Of a stretch of DNA of 64,000 nucleotides, positions 8,775 through 17,477 are shown one piece after another. Source of the DNA: JALSRK01 sp964461995 (GTDB lineage Bacteria > Acidobacteriota > Terriglobia > Bryobacterales > Bryobacteraceae); contig CAYWXL010000015.1 of NCBI GenBank assembly GCA_964461995.1, forward strand, positions 1 through 64,000, in the 5' to 3' direction. How positions within the stretch are numbered: the stretch's first letter is position 1; the number at the start of each line of letters is the position of its first letter. Both the position numbers and the translations under genes were made by a program. The notes beneath the pieces were generated by a model. The model saw only the letters and a list, made by a program, of their open reading frames with translations, did no database searches and had not been told where the DNA came from.

Positions 8775-9953
8775 CTACGCCGAGCGCCACATCTCTTCCC
8801 AGGTGACTTCGCGCCGGTATTCGTAGGCCATGCGCCCCAGAATCGACGTCGCCGTTGCCTCCACCGCGACATCGGTCATGTCGTAGGGCTCGCCGTTGAC
8901 GATGCGGTCGAAGAAGTGCTCGACGGCGTCGATGGTGATCTCGCGCTTCGACTCCACCTTCTCGATGAGACTGCGGTCCTCGAGACTGTCCGCGTTGGTG
9001 AACCGCCAGCCTTCCTTGGGGCCGTGGAGTTTGTAATAGGTGCGGGCGGTCTCGATCATCCCTTTCGAGCCGAAGATTTGCTCCTTGACGTCCCGGAAGC
9101 CGGCAGCGTGTTTGATGGAAATGAGCCAGCCTTCTTTCTTGTCGGGGTAGGTATAGATGATGTCGTGGTGGTCGGTGGTCCAGTCGCCGTAGACCAACGG
9201 GTACCGCAAGCCGCCCCTTCCCACGGCGCTCTTGGGCCGGGCCTTCAGGAACCAGTTCAGCATGTCCACGCCGTGGCAGTCCTGTTCGACGATCGGCCCG
9301 CCCGAGAGCTCGGTCCAGCGGCCCCAGTACCGGATCCGCTCCTGCTCCGGTGGATAGCGGGGGTTGAACCGCGTCGGCGGCACCCCGCCGAGGATCCAGA
9401 AGGATAAGGCGAGCTTGACTTCACCGATCGTACCGCCGTCCACCATCGCCTTCGCCCGCAGGTACTCGGGGCTGAAGCGTTGCTGGAAGCCCCATTGCAC
9501 CACGCGGTCGGGAGCGATTTTCCGGGCTGCCCGGACAATCCGCTTGAGCCCCGCCACGTCCGGGGCCGCGGGCTTCTCGCAGTAGATGTGCTTTCCAGCC
9601 TCCACGGCCGCCTCGAAGTGCTCCGGGTGGAGGAAGACGGGCGTGGTGATCAGCACGGCGTCCACGTCGTCTTGTTCAAGCAACTGCATGTAGTTGGTGT
9701 AGACGCGGGCCTTGTCGGCGCCGGGCACATGCGTCTTGGCCAGGTCGATCCTGTCGGGGAAGATGTCACAGATGGCCACCAGCCGCGCTCGGCCGTCGCG
9801 CGCCATGTGGCCCCCCACGTACCGGCCCCGTCCCCCGGTGCCGATGATCCCGAACCCCACGGCCGAATTGGCTTGGGTCCCGAAAGCAATGCCCGGTGAA
9901 ACCGCCGTCAGCGCGGCAGCCCCTTTCAATGCGCTTCTTCTTGAGATCTTCAT
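8775..9953 (-). CDS. Tat-exported Gfo/Idh/MocA family oxidoreductase
   Basis: The protein begins with a twin-arginine signal (MKISRRSALKGAAALTA). A Rossmann NAD(P) motif follows (GFGIIGTGGRGRYVGGH) and the family EKP motif (YCEKPAAPDVAG). Family members are NAD(P)-dependent sugar or polyol dehydrogenases and related oxidoreductases, and Tat-exported members with bound cofactor are common in Acidobacteriota and Planctomycetota. I chose the ATG at 9953 because GGGAGAG lies just upstream; an ATG five codons earlier is possible. It sits next to a sugar-type permease gene on the same strand, which fits carbohydrate metabolism. The substrate is unknown. Confidence 0.88.
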   Translation of the reverse strand: MKISRRSALKGAAALTAVSPGIAFGTQANSAVGFGIIGTGGRGRYVGGHMARDGRARLVAICDIFPDRIDLAKTHVPGADKARVYTNYMQLLEQDDVDAVLITTPVFLHPEHFEAAVEAGKHIYCEKPAAPDVAGLKRIVRAARKIAPDRVVQWGFQQRFSPEYLRAKAMVDGGTIGEVKLALSFWILGGVPPTRFNPRYPPEQERIRYWGRWTELSGGPIVEQDCHGVDMLNWFLKARPKSAVGRGGLRYPLVYGDWTTDHHDIIYTYPDKKEGWLISIKHAAGFRDVKEQIFGSKGMIETARTYYKLHGPKEGWRFTNADSLEDRSLIEKVESKREITIDAVEHFFDRIVNGEPYDMTDVAVEATATSILGRMAYEYRREVTWEEMWRSA

Positions 9954-10002
9954 TCCACTCTCCCGCATGCTTATCGCGTCTGTCTGACTGGTTGGGGACG
10001 AT

Positions 10003-11052
10003 TCATTGGTGAGCGAACAACGGTGCAGCCGCGATCAAGCCCAGACCGCCGGCCATGAGCACGATCATCAGCCCCAAGAGTCGCTTCACCGGCTTTGGCG
10101 CCCCCTCGAACTCTTTCCAGTACAGTAAGCCCCACAACGTGCTCACCAGTACCGCTCCTTGCCCGATGGCGTAGCTGATGGCCGGGCCTACTTGCACCTC
10201 TTTCGGTGTGCTAGCGGCGGCGAAGTTCGCGATGGCGCCGACCGCCCAAATCACGCCTCCCAAAACTCCGAGCAGATGTTGCCTCGCCGTTCCTTTGAAG
10301 TAGGCTTTGATGCTGATCGGCTTGCCGGTAACCGGCACATTCATAAAAACGAGGTTGTAAACAGGAGTGGTGACGAACACGCCGATAGCGAAGATGAACC
10401 CCGCAGCGTAACACCGCAAGCCGAGTTCGCCCTGCTTCGATATCTCTACCAGGGGGTAGAAAGAGCCCATCAGGACGCCGCACGCCAAGCTCAGCCCGAT
10501 GCCCTTGAAGCCGGTTCGGCGCGGCGGTCTCTTGCCTTTCGCTTGCGCCCGCTGGGCGCGAAGGGCGTCACGGTGCTCGGCGTATTTCCGGTAAGCGACG
10601 GAAGTGGCGATGATGCCGCCCACCAGCAACGCCGACCCGGCGAACAGCAGCAGCGGGTTCCCCTGAGGGTTCAGTAAGTAGTTCCAAACTACGCCGATCA
10701 CCAGCGCCAGACCGATGCCGATGGGAAACGCCACAGCCATGCCCGCGACGGAAATGGCGGCCACGAGCAGCATGTTCGCCAGATTGAAGACGCCGCCGGC
10801 GAGCAAGCCGAAGGCCAGGGCGCGTTTCCGTACGATCAAGAGGTTGTCCTGGAACGTCAGTTCCGTGCCCATCTGGCCGAAGGTCAACGCCAGGATCGTC
10901 GCCGCCAGTAGCACGCCGAACGCGTAGTCGAAGTAGTACAGCTCGAACCGCCACTTGCCCGTCATCTTCGCCGTGTTGGCCCACGAACCCCAGCAAATCA
11001 TCGTCAGGATCGTCAGTAGTAAAGCCGTCGTGTAAGTCGTGGGTAGAACCAT
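10003..11052 (-). CDS. DMT-superfamily sugar-type permease (RhaT/GRP-like)
   Basis: The 349-residue protein has about ten hydrophobic helices and a charged loop in the middle (KYAEHRDALRAQRAQAKGKR, about 160-180). This is the architecture of the drug/metabolite transporter superfamily branch that includes the glucose/ribose (GRP), ureide and L-rhamnose permeases. It probably imports a sugar or small polar metabolite with protons or sodium. It precedes the Gfo/Idh/MocA oxidoreductase gene on the same strand with a 49 bp gap, suggesting one operon. Its start codon is 19 bp from the run of N, so upstream control is missing. The substrate is not determined. Confidence 0.8.
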   Translation of the reverse strand: MVLPTTYTTALLLTILTMICWGSWANTAKMTGKWRFELYYFDYAFGVLLAATILALTFGQMGTELTFQDNLLIVRKRALAFGLLAGGVFNLANMLLVAAISVAGMAVAFPIGIGLALVIGVVWNYLLNPQGNPLLLFAGSALLVGGIIATSVAYRKYAEHRDALRAQRAQAKGKRPPRRTGFKGIGLSLACGVLMGSFYPLVEISKQGELGLRCYAAGFIFAIGVFVTTPVYNLVFMNVPVTGKPISIKAYFKGTARQHLLGVLGGVIWAVGAIANFAAASTPKEVQVGPAISYAIGQGAVLVSTLWGLLYWKEFEGAPKPVKRLLGLMIVLMAGGLGLIAAAPLFAHQ

Positions 11053-11071
11053 CCTTCAGCTACTCGCTTTC

Positions 11072-11171
11072 NNNNNNNNNNNNNNNNNNNNNNNNNNNNN
11101 NNNNNNNNNNNNNNNNNNNNNNNNNNNNNNNNNNNNNNNNNNNNNNNNNNNNNNNNNNNNNNNNNNNNNNN
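11072..11171. other. Assembly gap of 100 N
   Basis: A run of exactly 100 unknown bases is the usual placeholder for a scaffold join of unestimated length. Sequence on the left ends in the promoter region of the permease gene, and sequence on the right begins inside a TPR protein gene. Confidence 0.99.
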
Positions 11172-11789
11172 GACCAGAAAATCAAGCTCTACGAAGCGCT
11201 GAAAGAGATCGACCCGAATAGCAAGCACCTGCCGTCGCTCACGGTCCAGGTCTTTCTCGCGTACCAGCAAGCCGGCAATCTTGAGCAGGCGGTAGCCCTG
11301 GCGCAGCAGGCTGAGAAAGAGGGCCAAGTCAATGAGGACATGCTGTTGGTGGTGGCCGACTATTACCTCAACAAGAAGAAAGACACGGCTAAAACCCTAG
11401 AATACGCCACGAAGCTGGTGAACTATCTGGAGAACGCGCAGCCGCCCGAGGGCGTTCCCGCCGATGCCTGGGAGAAGAAAAAGAAGGCGTCGCTCGGGCT
11501 GGGCTATTGGATGATGGGAGTCTCCTATAGTACCCAGCGGAAATACGCAACGGCTGACAAGACCTTGCGCAAGGCCTTGCCGTACATCAAAGACAACGCC
11601 CAGTTGCTTGCGGGAGCCTACTTCCACCTCGGGCTGGCAAACTACCAGATGGGCAACAAGAGCGGGAACGCGAAGTTGCTCATCGCCGCCAGGGACTTTT
11701 TCAAACGGTGTGCGGCTATCAACAGCCCGTTCCGCGCCCAGGCGCGCAAGAATCTGGCGGCGATCGAATCCCAGTACCGTTTCCGTTGA
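11172..11789 (+). CDS. TPR-repeat protein, 5' truncated by assembly gap
   Basis: The reading frame is open from the first base after the gap to the TGA at 11787-11789. The visible C-terminal 205 residues are helical and TPR-like (KLYEALKEIDPNSKHLP, LLAGAYFHLGLANYQMG), with paired helices at about 34-residue spacing. The start and any signal peptide are lost in the gap, so only a scaffolding or protein-interaction role can be suggested. An internal ATG at 11340 lies inside the repeat region and is unlikely to be the real start. The kinase-like gene follows 15 bp downstream on the same strand. Confidence 0.75.
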   Translation, partial: DQKIKLYEALKEIDPNSKHLPSLTVQVFLAYQQAGNLEQAVALAQQAEKEGQVNEDMLLVVADYYLNKKKDTAKTLEYATKLVNYLENAQPPEGVPADAWEKKKKASLGLGYWMMGVSYSTQRKYATADKTLRKALPYIKDNAQLLAGAYFHLGLANYQMGNKSGNAKLLIAARDFFKRCAAINSPFRAQARKNLAAIESQYRFR

Positions 11790-11804
11790 CCGGTCTCTTG
11801 CAAC

Positions 11805-12902
11805 ATGAATATTCTGGTTCCGAACCTCGGATCTACTTCGCTCAAGTACCAGCTCCTGGAGATGCCCGCAGAAAAGGTTCTTGCGCAAGGCCGGCTGGAG
11901 CGGGTCACCGACTATGCCGGGGCCATCCGCTCCATTGACACCGGCGGTGCGCCCGTGGACGCCATCGCCTTCAAGGCCGTGTTGGGCGGCCCGCGCTACC
12001 GCGGCACGTTTCGTATCGATGACAGCGTCTTGGCCGCTCTCGAGGAGTACCTTCCGGCGGCCCCGGCTCACAACGCCATCTACTTGACCGGCATCCGGGC
12101 CTTCCGTGAAGCGTTACCGGATGCCGTCCTGGTGGCCGCTTTCGAAACAGAGTTCCATGCCACGATGCCGGAGTACGCGGTACGTTACGGCGTCCCTGCG
12201 GAGTGGCGCGAAGGGTATGGAGTACGCCGGTACGGTTTTCACGGGGCGTCGCACGAATACGTGAGCCAGCGCGTTCCGCAAATCCTCGGCAGAGACCGAG
12301 GCTCGCTCCGGGTCATTTCGTGCCATCTCGGCGGCAGTTCTTCGATCTGCGCCATTGATGGCGGCCGGTCGGTGGACACCACAATGGGATTCTCGCCCCA
12401 GTCCGGCCTCGAAAACGCCACGCGCCACGGCGATCTCGACGTCTTCGCCGTGCTCTACATGATGGAGCGTCGAGGCTGGAGTGTCGAAGAAGTCCGGCGG
12501 CAGCTCGCCCGGGAAGGCGGGCTGGCCGGCCTCAGCGGTATTCCCGGCGGCGACGTCCGCGACATCGAGGCGGCCGCCCGGGAAGGGAACCGCGACGCCG
12601 CTCTTGCCCTCGAGGTCTTCGTTTACGAGATCAGGAAAACGATCGGCGCCTACACGGCGGCGATGGACGGGGTGGATGCCATCGCTTTCACCGGCGGCAT
12701 CGGCGAGAACGCCGCCGGGTTGCGAGCTTCCGTCTGCGCGGGCTTGGGCTTCCTCAAAGTAAGTCTCGACCCAAAGAAGAACGAGAAGGAGGCCGGCGAC
12801 CGGGTGATCTCCGCCGAAGATTCAGCCGTCGATGTCGTCGTCCTGAGAACCAACGAGGAATTGATCGTGGCGCGGCGAGCTTACCGCTGTTTGACCTCTT
12901 GA
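11805..12902 (+). CDS. Acetate kinase-like ASKHA phosphotransferase, divergent active site
   Basis: The 365-residue protein has the acetate/propionate kinase scaffold. It shows N-terminal NLGSTSLKY, RRYGFHGASHEYV (H146), HLGGSSS, TRHGD (R207), TGGIGENAAG and a C-terminal NEEL, matching family landmarks. It is shorter than typical AckA (about 400) and departs at key places. The usual HRVVHGG segment reads FKAVLGG at residues 56-62, and the usual FDTAFH aspartate is glutamate (E114). It may therefore act on another carboxylate or at a different rate. No phosphotransacetylase gene is in the window. Its last 22 bp overlap the convergent NuoI-like gene. Confidence 0.75.
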   Translation: MNILVPNLGSTSLKYQLLEMPAEKVLAQGRLERVTDYAGAIRSIDTGGAPVDAIAFKAVLGGPRYRGTFRIDDSVLAALEEYLPAAPAHNAIYLTGIRAFREALPDAVLVAAFETEFHATMPEYAVRYGVPAEWREGYGVRRYGFHGASHEYVSQRVPQILGRDRGSLRVISCHLGGSSSICAIDGGRSVDTTMGFSPQSGLENATRHGDLDVFAVLYMMERRGWSVEEVRRQLAREGGLAGLSGIPGGDVRDIEAAAREGNRDAALALEVFVYEIRKTIGAYTAAMDGVDAIAFTGGIGENAAGLRASVCAGLGFLKVSLDPKKNEKEAGDRVISAEDSAVDVVVLRTNEELIVARRAYRCLTS

Positions 12903-13363
12903 GGCTTCTCGGCCGGCGGCCAGGGCGCGAGCATGTCCTCTTTGCGCTTGACCAGCGATGCGGTGTTGTAATCGGCCAGCTCGAAGTCGTGGCCGTGGGT
13001 GATGGCGTCGGTCGGACAGGCCTCGACGCAGTAGCCGCAAAAGATGCACCGATTGTAGTCGATGTTATAGACTTCTGCGTATCGCTCGCCGCCGCTGATG
13101 CGTTTCTCCTCGGTGTTCTCGGCCGCTTCGATGTAGATGCAGTTCGCAGGACACGCCGCCGCGCACAGGAAGCAGGCGACGCATTTCTCCATCCCTTCTT
13201 CGTCCCGCTGCAGGACGTGTCCGCCCCGGAAACGTTCCTGGAAGCGGACTGGGGAATCAGGGTAATCTTCAGTGACGGTGGGAGACAGCAATTCCCGAAA
13301 CGTCACACCCAACCCCTTGACAATGGCGGTTGCTGCGTCGAGTACACCAGCGGTTTTCGCCAT
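12881..13363 (-). CDS. nuoI: NADH-quinone oxidoreductase subunit I-like 2x[4Fe-4S] ferredoxin
   Basis: The protein has two classical [4Fe-4S] motifs, CVACFLCAAACP and CIFCGYCVEACP, and the conserved spacing and flanking residues of NuoI (HVLQRDEEGMEKC, AEVYNIDYNRC). NuoI carries clusters N6a and N6b in complex I, passing electrons toward quinone. The ATG at 13363 has a GAGGA Shine-Dalgarno. A longer reading frame upstream only covers sequence antisense to intergenic DNA. No other nuo gene is nearby. It is the last member of a minus-strand group with redoxin, flavin disulfide reductase and STAS genes, so it could be a detached copy with another redox partner. Confidence 0.88.
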   Translation of the reverse strand: MAKTAGVLDAATAIVKGLGVTFRELLSPTVTEDYPDSPVRFQERFRGGHVLQRDEEGMEKCVACFLCAAACPANCIYIEAAENTEEKRISGGERYAEVYNIDYNRCIFCGYCVEACPTDAITHGHDFELADYNTASLVKRKEDMLAPWPPAEKPQEVKQR

Positions 13364-13448
13364 GCAAAATGTCCTCGTCTTGATTCTAGCGTGGTTGCGG
13401 CGGCTCATGCCGCCTGATGACCCCGGACCGGGGTCAGTTTTTTGACGA

Positions 13449-13916
13449 TCAGCCGGGCTGGAATACCGGCACGTCCTCTCCTTCGCGGAAGGGCGCGGCG
13501 CCGGCTCTGGCGCCGAGTTCCTCCAGAGCCGCCTTGTCGAAACCTTCCATCGTCCACGCAATCGTGCCGTCCCGCTCCACTAAGAACGCCGCCGGCACCG
13601 TCCGGATTCCGTAAGCGTTGCTCGCCGGATAGCCCTCCTCAAATCGGTCCAACAGGATCGGAAAGCTCACGCTGTGCTCAGAGACGAACATTTCGGCAGT
13701 CGGAAGCGAATCCTGGGAAACCGCGTAGAAGTGCACCCGCCGGCTCGCGCGGTGCAACCGTTCCAAGAAGGGGAAGGTAAACTGGCACACGGGGCACGAG
13801 CTCTTGAAAAAGGCGAGGACTACCGGGCCTTCTCCGAGGGCCTCCTTGAGAGTCAGTTTGCGGCCTTCGGCCGTCTGCAGGGTGAAATCCGGCGCTTGCT
13901 GTCCCTTGCGCAACAT
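13449..13916 (-). CDS. Redoxin / TlpA-like thioredoxin-fold protein
   Basis: The 155-residue protein has the AhpC/TSA-redoxin fold with a CPVC active site in FFKSSCPVCQFTFPFLERL (first cysteine near residue 40), the cis-Pro region TVPAAFLVERDG, and the typical PDFTLQTAEGRKLTL opening. It has no signal peptide, so it probably acts in the cytoplasm as a thiol-disulfide or peroxide reductase. It lies between the flavin disulfide reductase gene (27 bp upstream) and the NuoI-like gene, on the same strand. That suggests an electron path from NAD(P)H through the flavoprotein to this redoxin. The exact substrate is unknown. Confidence 0.85.
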   Translation of the reverse strand: MLRKGQQAPDFTLQTAEGRKLTLKEALGEGPVVLAFFKSSCPVCQFTFPFLERLHRASRRVHFYAVSQDSLPTAEMFVSEHSVSFPILLDRFEEGYPASNAYGIRTVPAAFLVERDGTIAWTMEGFDKAALEELGARAGAAPFREGEDVPVFQPG

Positions 13917-13943
13917 AGGTCTTTCGAATAGTCTACTGGGCCT

Positions 13944-15248
13944 TCAGGTCAACAGTTTACGGAGCTGCTGGGCGGCGATCAGGACTGGATCCCACACTCG
14001 CGCGTAGGGCGGCGCGTAGGCGAGGTCCAACATCTCAAATTCCTCGACGCTCAAGCCGCCCTCGAGCGCCGTCGCAATGACGTTTGTCCGGTGGGCCACG
14101 CCGCGCTCGCCCATTACCAAGCCGCCGAGCAGCCGCCCGGTCCGCCGGTCGGCGGTCAGCTCGACGGTCAGTTTGGCGCCCCAGAAATAGTCCGCACGTT
14201 CGAGGGCCTCGATCTTGGCCGCTACAGCGTCGAAGCCTTCCGCGCGGGCGTCTTCTCCGATGAGCCCGGTCATACCGACGCCCAGGCCGCACACCCGGAC
14301 GATCGAAGTGCCCAAGACGCCCGGGAAACGTTCCCGGCGGCCCGCGGCGTTCGCCCCAGCCACCCGGCCCATTTTGTTCGCCGTCGTACCTAGGGGGATA
14401 TAAACGGGCCGTCCTGTGATCTTGTGGACCACCTCGGCGCAATCACCGGCTGCATAGACGCCGTGCAGGCTCGTCTCAAGCTGGTCGTCCACCCGGATGG
14501 CGCCGGTGCGGCCGAGCTCAATGCCCGCCTCAGCCGCGAGCTCCACGTTCGGCTGGAAACCGGCGGCCAGCAAAACAAGATCCGGCTTCCAGCCAGCCGC
14601 CTCCAGCTCGCCGATGTTGCGGACCGGCCGGTTGAAATGCAATGTTACGCCGAAGCGCTCCAGGCGCCGGATGACCGTTTCCCGCAGTGTGGCATTGCCC
14701 GATCCGAGTAGACGGTCGTCGGCTGAGAAGATGGCGACCTCGAGGCCGTGGGCGCGGAGAACCTCGCTCATCTCCAAGCCGACATAGCCACCGCCGACCA
14801 CGGCCGCCCTACGAGGGCCGCGCTCTTTTAAGAAGGTGCGCAAGCGCTCGGCCTCCGCCAAGGTTTGGAGGGTGAAGACGTGGGGTGCGTCCAAGCCCTT
14901 AATTCCGGAACGCACCGCTCGCGCGCCGGTGGCGATGATCAGCTTGTCGTAAGGGATGCGCTCTCCGCCGGCCAGAGTAACGTGGCGGCTCGCGTGGCGA
15001 ATTCCGGCCACCTCTGCGTTGGTGCGTACGTCGATCCGGCGCTTCGCGCGAAACTCCTGCAGGGAAGCGACGCAGAGATCCTCGACACGGCGCACCCTGC
15101 CCTCGACGTAATAAGGAAGGCCGCAAGCGGCGTAAGAAATTACCGGTCCTTTCTCGAGTACGACGATATCCAGCCAGCGATCCAGCCTCCGGGCGCGGGC
15201 CGCGGCGCTCAACCCCGCGGCGTTTCCGCCTATGACAACGAGCTGCAT
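13944..15248 (-). CDS. FAD-dependent pyridine nucleotide-disulfide oxidoreductase (CoA-disulfide reductase / NADH oxidase type)
   Basis: The N-terminal FAD motif is VVIGGNAAGLSAAARAR. Residue C42 in SYAACGLPYY is the single redox cysteine characteristic of CoA-disulfide reductases and NADH oxidases/peroxidases. The NAD motif AAVVGGGYVGLEMSEVLRAHG is near residue 150, the second FAD motif GVYAAGDCAEV near 265, and the dimerisation domain lies at the end. At 434 residues it lacks the C-terminal rhodanese domain of CoADR-RHD proteins. It probably reduces CoA disulfide or a related low-molecular-weight disulfide. It lies 9 bp downstream of the STAS gene and 27 bp upstream of the redoxin gene, consistent with one operon. 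Confidence 0.86.
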   Translation of the reverse strand: MQLVVIGGNAAGLSAAARARRLDRWLDIVVLEKGPVISYAACGLPYYVEGRVRRVEDLCVASLQEFRAKRRIDVRTNAEVAGIRHASRHVTLAGGERIPYDKLIIATGARAVRSGIKGLDAPHVFTLQTLAEAERLRTFLKERGPRRAAVVGGGYVGLEMSEVLRAHGLEVAIFSADDRLLGSGNATLRETVIRRLERFGVTLHFNRPVRNIGELEAAGWKPDLVLLAAGFQPNVELAAEAGIELGRTGAIRVDDQLETSLHGVYAAGDCAEVVHKITGRPVYIPLGTTANKMGRVAGANAAGRRERFPGVLGTSIVRVCGLGVGMTGLIGEDARAEGFDAVAAKIEALERADYFWGAKLTVELTADRRTGRLLGGLVMGERGVAHRTNVIATALEGGLSVEEFEMLDLAYAPPYARVWDPVLIAAQQLRKLLT

Positions 15249-15257
15249 CCGCGCCGC

Positions 15258-15662
15258 CTACCCTTGCGAGTGCTTCTTGACGAAACTGAGTACATCGAAC
15301 CGTTTAATCTTCCGGCCCGGAAAGAAGCTGTTCACTGCGTCCTGCTCGTCATCGAAAAGCTCGAACACCGTAGTGAGTTTGGTGAGAACAAGCAGCTGGA
15401 TCTCCCGCCGGTTCAGATTCAATAGCTTGAGGGCTCCTCCGGCCCGCTGGACCCGCGTGAAGCACACCACTAGCGAACCCAAGCCTGTCGAGTCTATGTA
15501 GTCTACGCCCGCCATGTTCAGGATCAGCTTGGTGTGGCCTGCCTCGATCTCCGACTGGACCGCCTCACGCAATCGCTGGACGCCTTTACCAGCCGTCAGC
15601 TCGCCTTTTAGGTCAAGGATCCGAACCCCTTCCCGCTCGCGGACCTGAATCTCCATGCTCAT
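15258..15662 (-). CDS. STAS-domain anti-sigma factor antagonist
   Basis: The 134-residue protein is a single STAS domain like SpoIIAA/RsbV. Its phosphorylatable serine is S58 in VDYIDSTGLGSLV. In known systems an anti-sigma kinase phosphorylates this serine, and the dephosphorylated form frees a sigma factor. No partner kinase or phosphatase lies next to it. Instead it heads a minus-strand operon of redox genes, with the flavin disulfide reductase starting 9 bp downstream, so it may couple a stress or regulatory signal to redox functions. The partner switch itself must be encoded elsewhere. Confidence 0.88.
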   Translation of the reverse strand: MSMEIQVREREGVRILDLKGELTAGKGVQRLREAVQSEIEAGHTKLILNMAGVDYIDSTGLGSLVVCFTRVQRAGGALKLLNLNRREIQLLVLTKLTTVFELFDDEQDAVNSFFPGRKIKRFDVLSFVKKHSQG

Positions 15663-15761
15663 TGGGCCAGGTTCTTATTGTAGTGCTCCGGCCGTTCGAT
15701 GCGCTCAGCGGGGCCGGAATTCAAATAACCGGTTCACGGGCCGATAAGGGAACCGAAGCCA

Positions 15762-16709
15762 ATGGCCCGCTCACACTCAGCACCGGTCAATGCTCGCCCA
15801 ACTCAAGCCGAGGCTCCCGATTTGAGGCAAGTTCTCCTCTCCCACCGGGAATGGCTTGAAGGGGTGGTTACCGGCGTGCGGGCGGATCTCAAAAGGGTCA
15901 CCTTGTCCGGCAAAGCTGCACGCGACGCCGACCTCAGCCGTGCGGTGCTCCGCTTCGTCACTTGGCTTGATTCAGATCTGACCGGGATCCAATTCGCCGG
16001 CGCCGAATTAGAGCAAGTGGATTTCCGCCGCGCCCTCTTGACGGCGGCCGGTTTCATGGAGGCAGAGCTCGCCCGCATCCGCTTCGACAACAGTTGGATG
16101 CGCGGCGCAAATTTCACGGAGGCCAAGCTGAAACAGTGTTCTTTCCACGCGGCGGAGATGGAAGAACTGCGCGCCATCGAAACCCAGCTGCACGAGTGTG
16201 ACCTCTCTAACGTAAGCGCCCGCAACGCCTCCTTCCACCAAGCGCGTCTGTTCGATTGTAGCTTCTCAGGCGCGAATCTTGACGATGCCCGGCTTTACCA
16301 CGCGCGGTTCAACTTCTGCCGGCTTATCGGCGTCTCGGCCGTGGCTGCCAACTTCGGTTCCGCCAGGCTGCAAACCTGCGATCTCAGCAGAGCAAGCTTG
16401 GGCGGCGCCCGGTTCCCGTCGGCCGTGCTGAGCCACAGCGTTTTCCATAGGGCCGAACTACGTGGCTGCGACTTTCGGGGCGCCGACCTCAGTGGGGCGG
16501 ATATGTGCCGAGCCGACTTGAGAGACGCCTGTTTTTACGACGCTCGGGTGAACGCCACCGACTTCCGCGGCGCGAATCTGGAAGGCGCCACGGGCTTGAC
16601 GGTCCAGTCGCTCTTGCGAGCCCGCACCGACGAGACCACCGTCCTTCCCGATGGCAGCCGGGGTCCGTACCTGCGCTATTCGGGAGCGGAGCGCCCACGC
16701 CGCCGGTGA
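15762..16709 (+). CDS. Pentapeptide-repeat protein
   Basis: Residues about 40-290 are tandem A(D/N)LxX pentapeptides (such as CDFRGADLSGADMCRADLRD), which fold as a right-handed quadrilateral beta-helix. The repeat is degenerate in the middle and regular near the C-terminus. Such proteins serve as scaffolds, and some (Qnr/MfpA) mimic DNA, but the fold alone does not give a function and nothing here shows a gyrase-protection role. No signal peptide or membrane segment is visible. The gene is divergent from the STAS operon, about 100 bp away, and convergent with the LolA-like gene. Confidence 0.87.
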   Translation: MARSHSAPVNARPTQAEAPDLRQVLLSHREWLEGVVTGVRADLKRVTLSGKAARDADLSRAVLRFVTWLDSDLTGIQFAGAELEQVDFRRALLTAAGFMEAELARIRFDNSWMRGANFTEAKLKQCSFHAAEMEELRAIETQLHECDLSNVSARNASFHQARLFDCSFSGANLDDARLYHARFNFCRLIGVSAVAANFGSARLQTCDLSRASLGGARFPSAVLSHSVFHRAELRGCDFRGADLSGADMCRADLRDACFYDARVNATDFRGANLEGATGLTVQSLLRARTDETTVLPDGSRGPYLRYSGAERPRRR

Positions 16710-16763
16710 CCCGGCTGAGGCTAGCTGCCAGGCCCCTGTGGAGGACCTGGACCGGCGCCTTCG

Positions 16764-17477
16764 CTAGCGTTGCGGATACTCGCGTTTCACGTCCGGCGGG
16801 AGCTTGAGTTGAAGATCGCTGCTGGTGAGCTTCGGGTTCAATTTGACGTCTGTGTAAGTGATCGTGGTAGTGTCGCCACTCGGAGCGTAGAACTTCTGTC
16901 GCACCGGATAAGCTCCGCGCTTTGCGACCCATAGTTCGACCTTCACGATCTTTTCCCGAGCCTTTTTCGACCTCGGGATGAGTTCCAACTTCCAGGCCGG
17001 GGCGCCTGCAACGTCCTCCTCGCCGGTCAGCTGGATCTCGTAATCCTTCGCCAACTCCTTGCCGGAGCTGCCAAACCCGAGGAGCAGGAATGCCTCTACG
17101 AGAGCTTTGTGCTTCCCCAGATCGTAGACTTGCACCGTCTTGATTTTCGGGTAATAGATCTCCGCCTCGTTTCCGGCGAACGCCACCGACCTGGGATCCG
17201 GCTCGGTGAATTCGATCCGCATTTTGAGCTGTTTCCGCCGCTTCCCGGTCCGCGCCAGCCACATCACGCCGCGCTCGACTGTCGTATCGTCTATCACCGC
17301 TGTATAGCTGGCTTTCGTGATCCGCGCCTTGACAGCGGTAATTCGGCGAGACGCCGCGTCCATCTCGGCAAGCACTTGTTGCAAGTTGGCCGCCGCAGCC
17401 GGCAAAGACACAGCCAGGGCCGTGAGACAGAGGGTGAAGATGTGCCGCATCCGGAACCGCCCTCGAAGCATGATCAT
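16764..17477 (-). CDS. LolA-like outer-membrane lipoprotein-sorting family protein
   Basis: A signal peptide (MRHIFTLCLTALAVSLPAAA) precedes a LolA/LolB-fold domain with the family features AEMDAASRRI near the mature start, EIYYPKIKTVQVYDLG in the middle and TDVKLNPKLTSSDLQLKLP at the end. Proteins of this fold bind lipid acyl chains and carry lipoproteins to the outer membrane, but acidobacterial paralogues may have other cargo. The ATG at 17477 overlaps the stop of the upstream gene as ATGA, suggesting translational coupling; a second ATG at 17450 would give a more standard signal peptide. Confidence 0.8.
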   Translation of the reverse strand: MIMLRGRFRMRHIFTLCLTALAVSLPAAAANLQQVLAEMDAASRRITAVKARITKASYTAVIDDTTVERGVMWLARTGKRRKQLKMRIEFTEPDPRSVAFAGNEAEIYYPKIKTVQVYDLGKHKALVEAFLLLGFGSSGKELAKDYEIQLTGEEDVAGAPAWKLELIPRSKKAREKIVKVELWVAKRGAYPVRQKFYAPSGDTTTITYTDVKLNPKLTSSDLQLKLPPDVKREYPQR

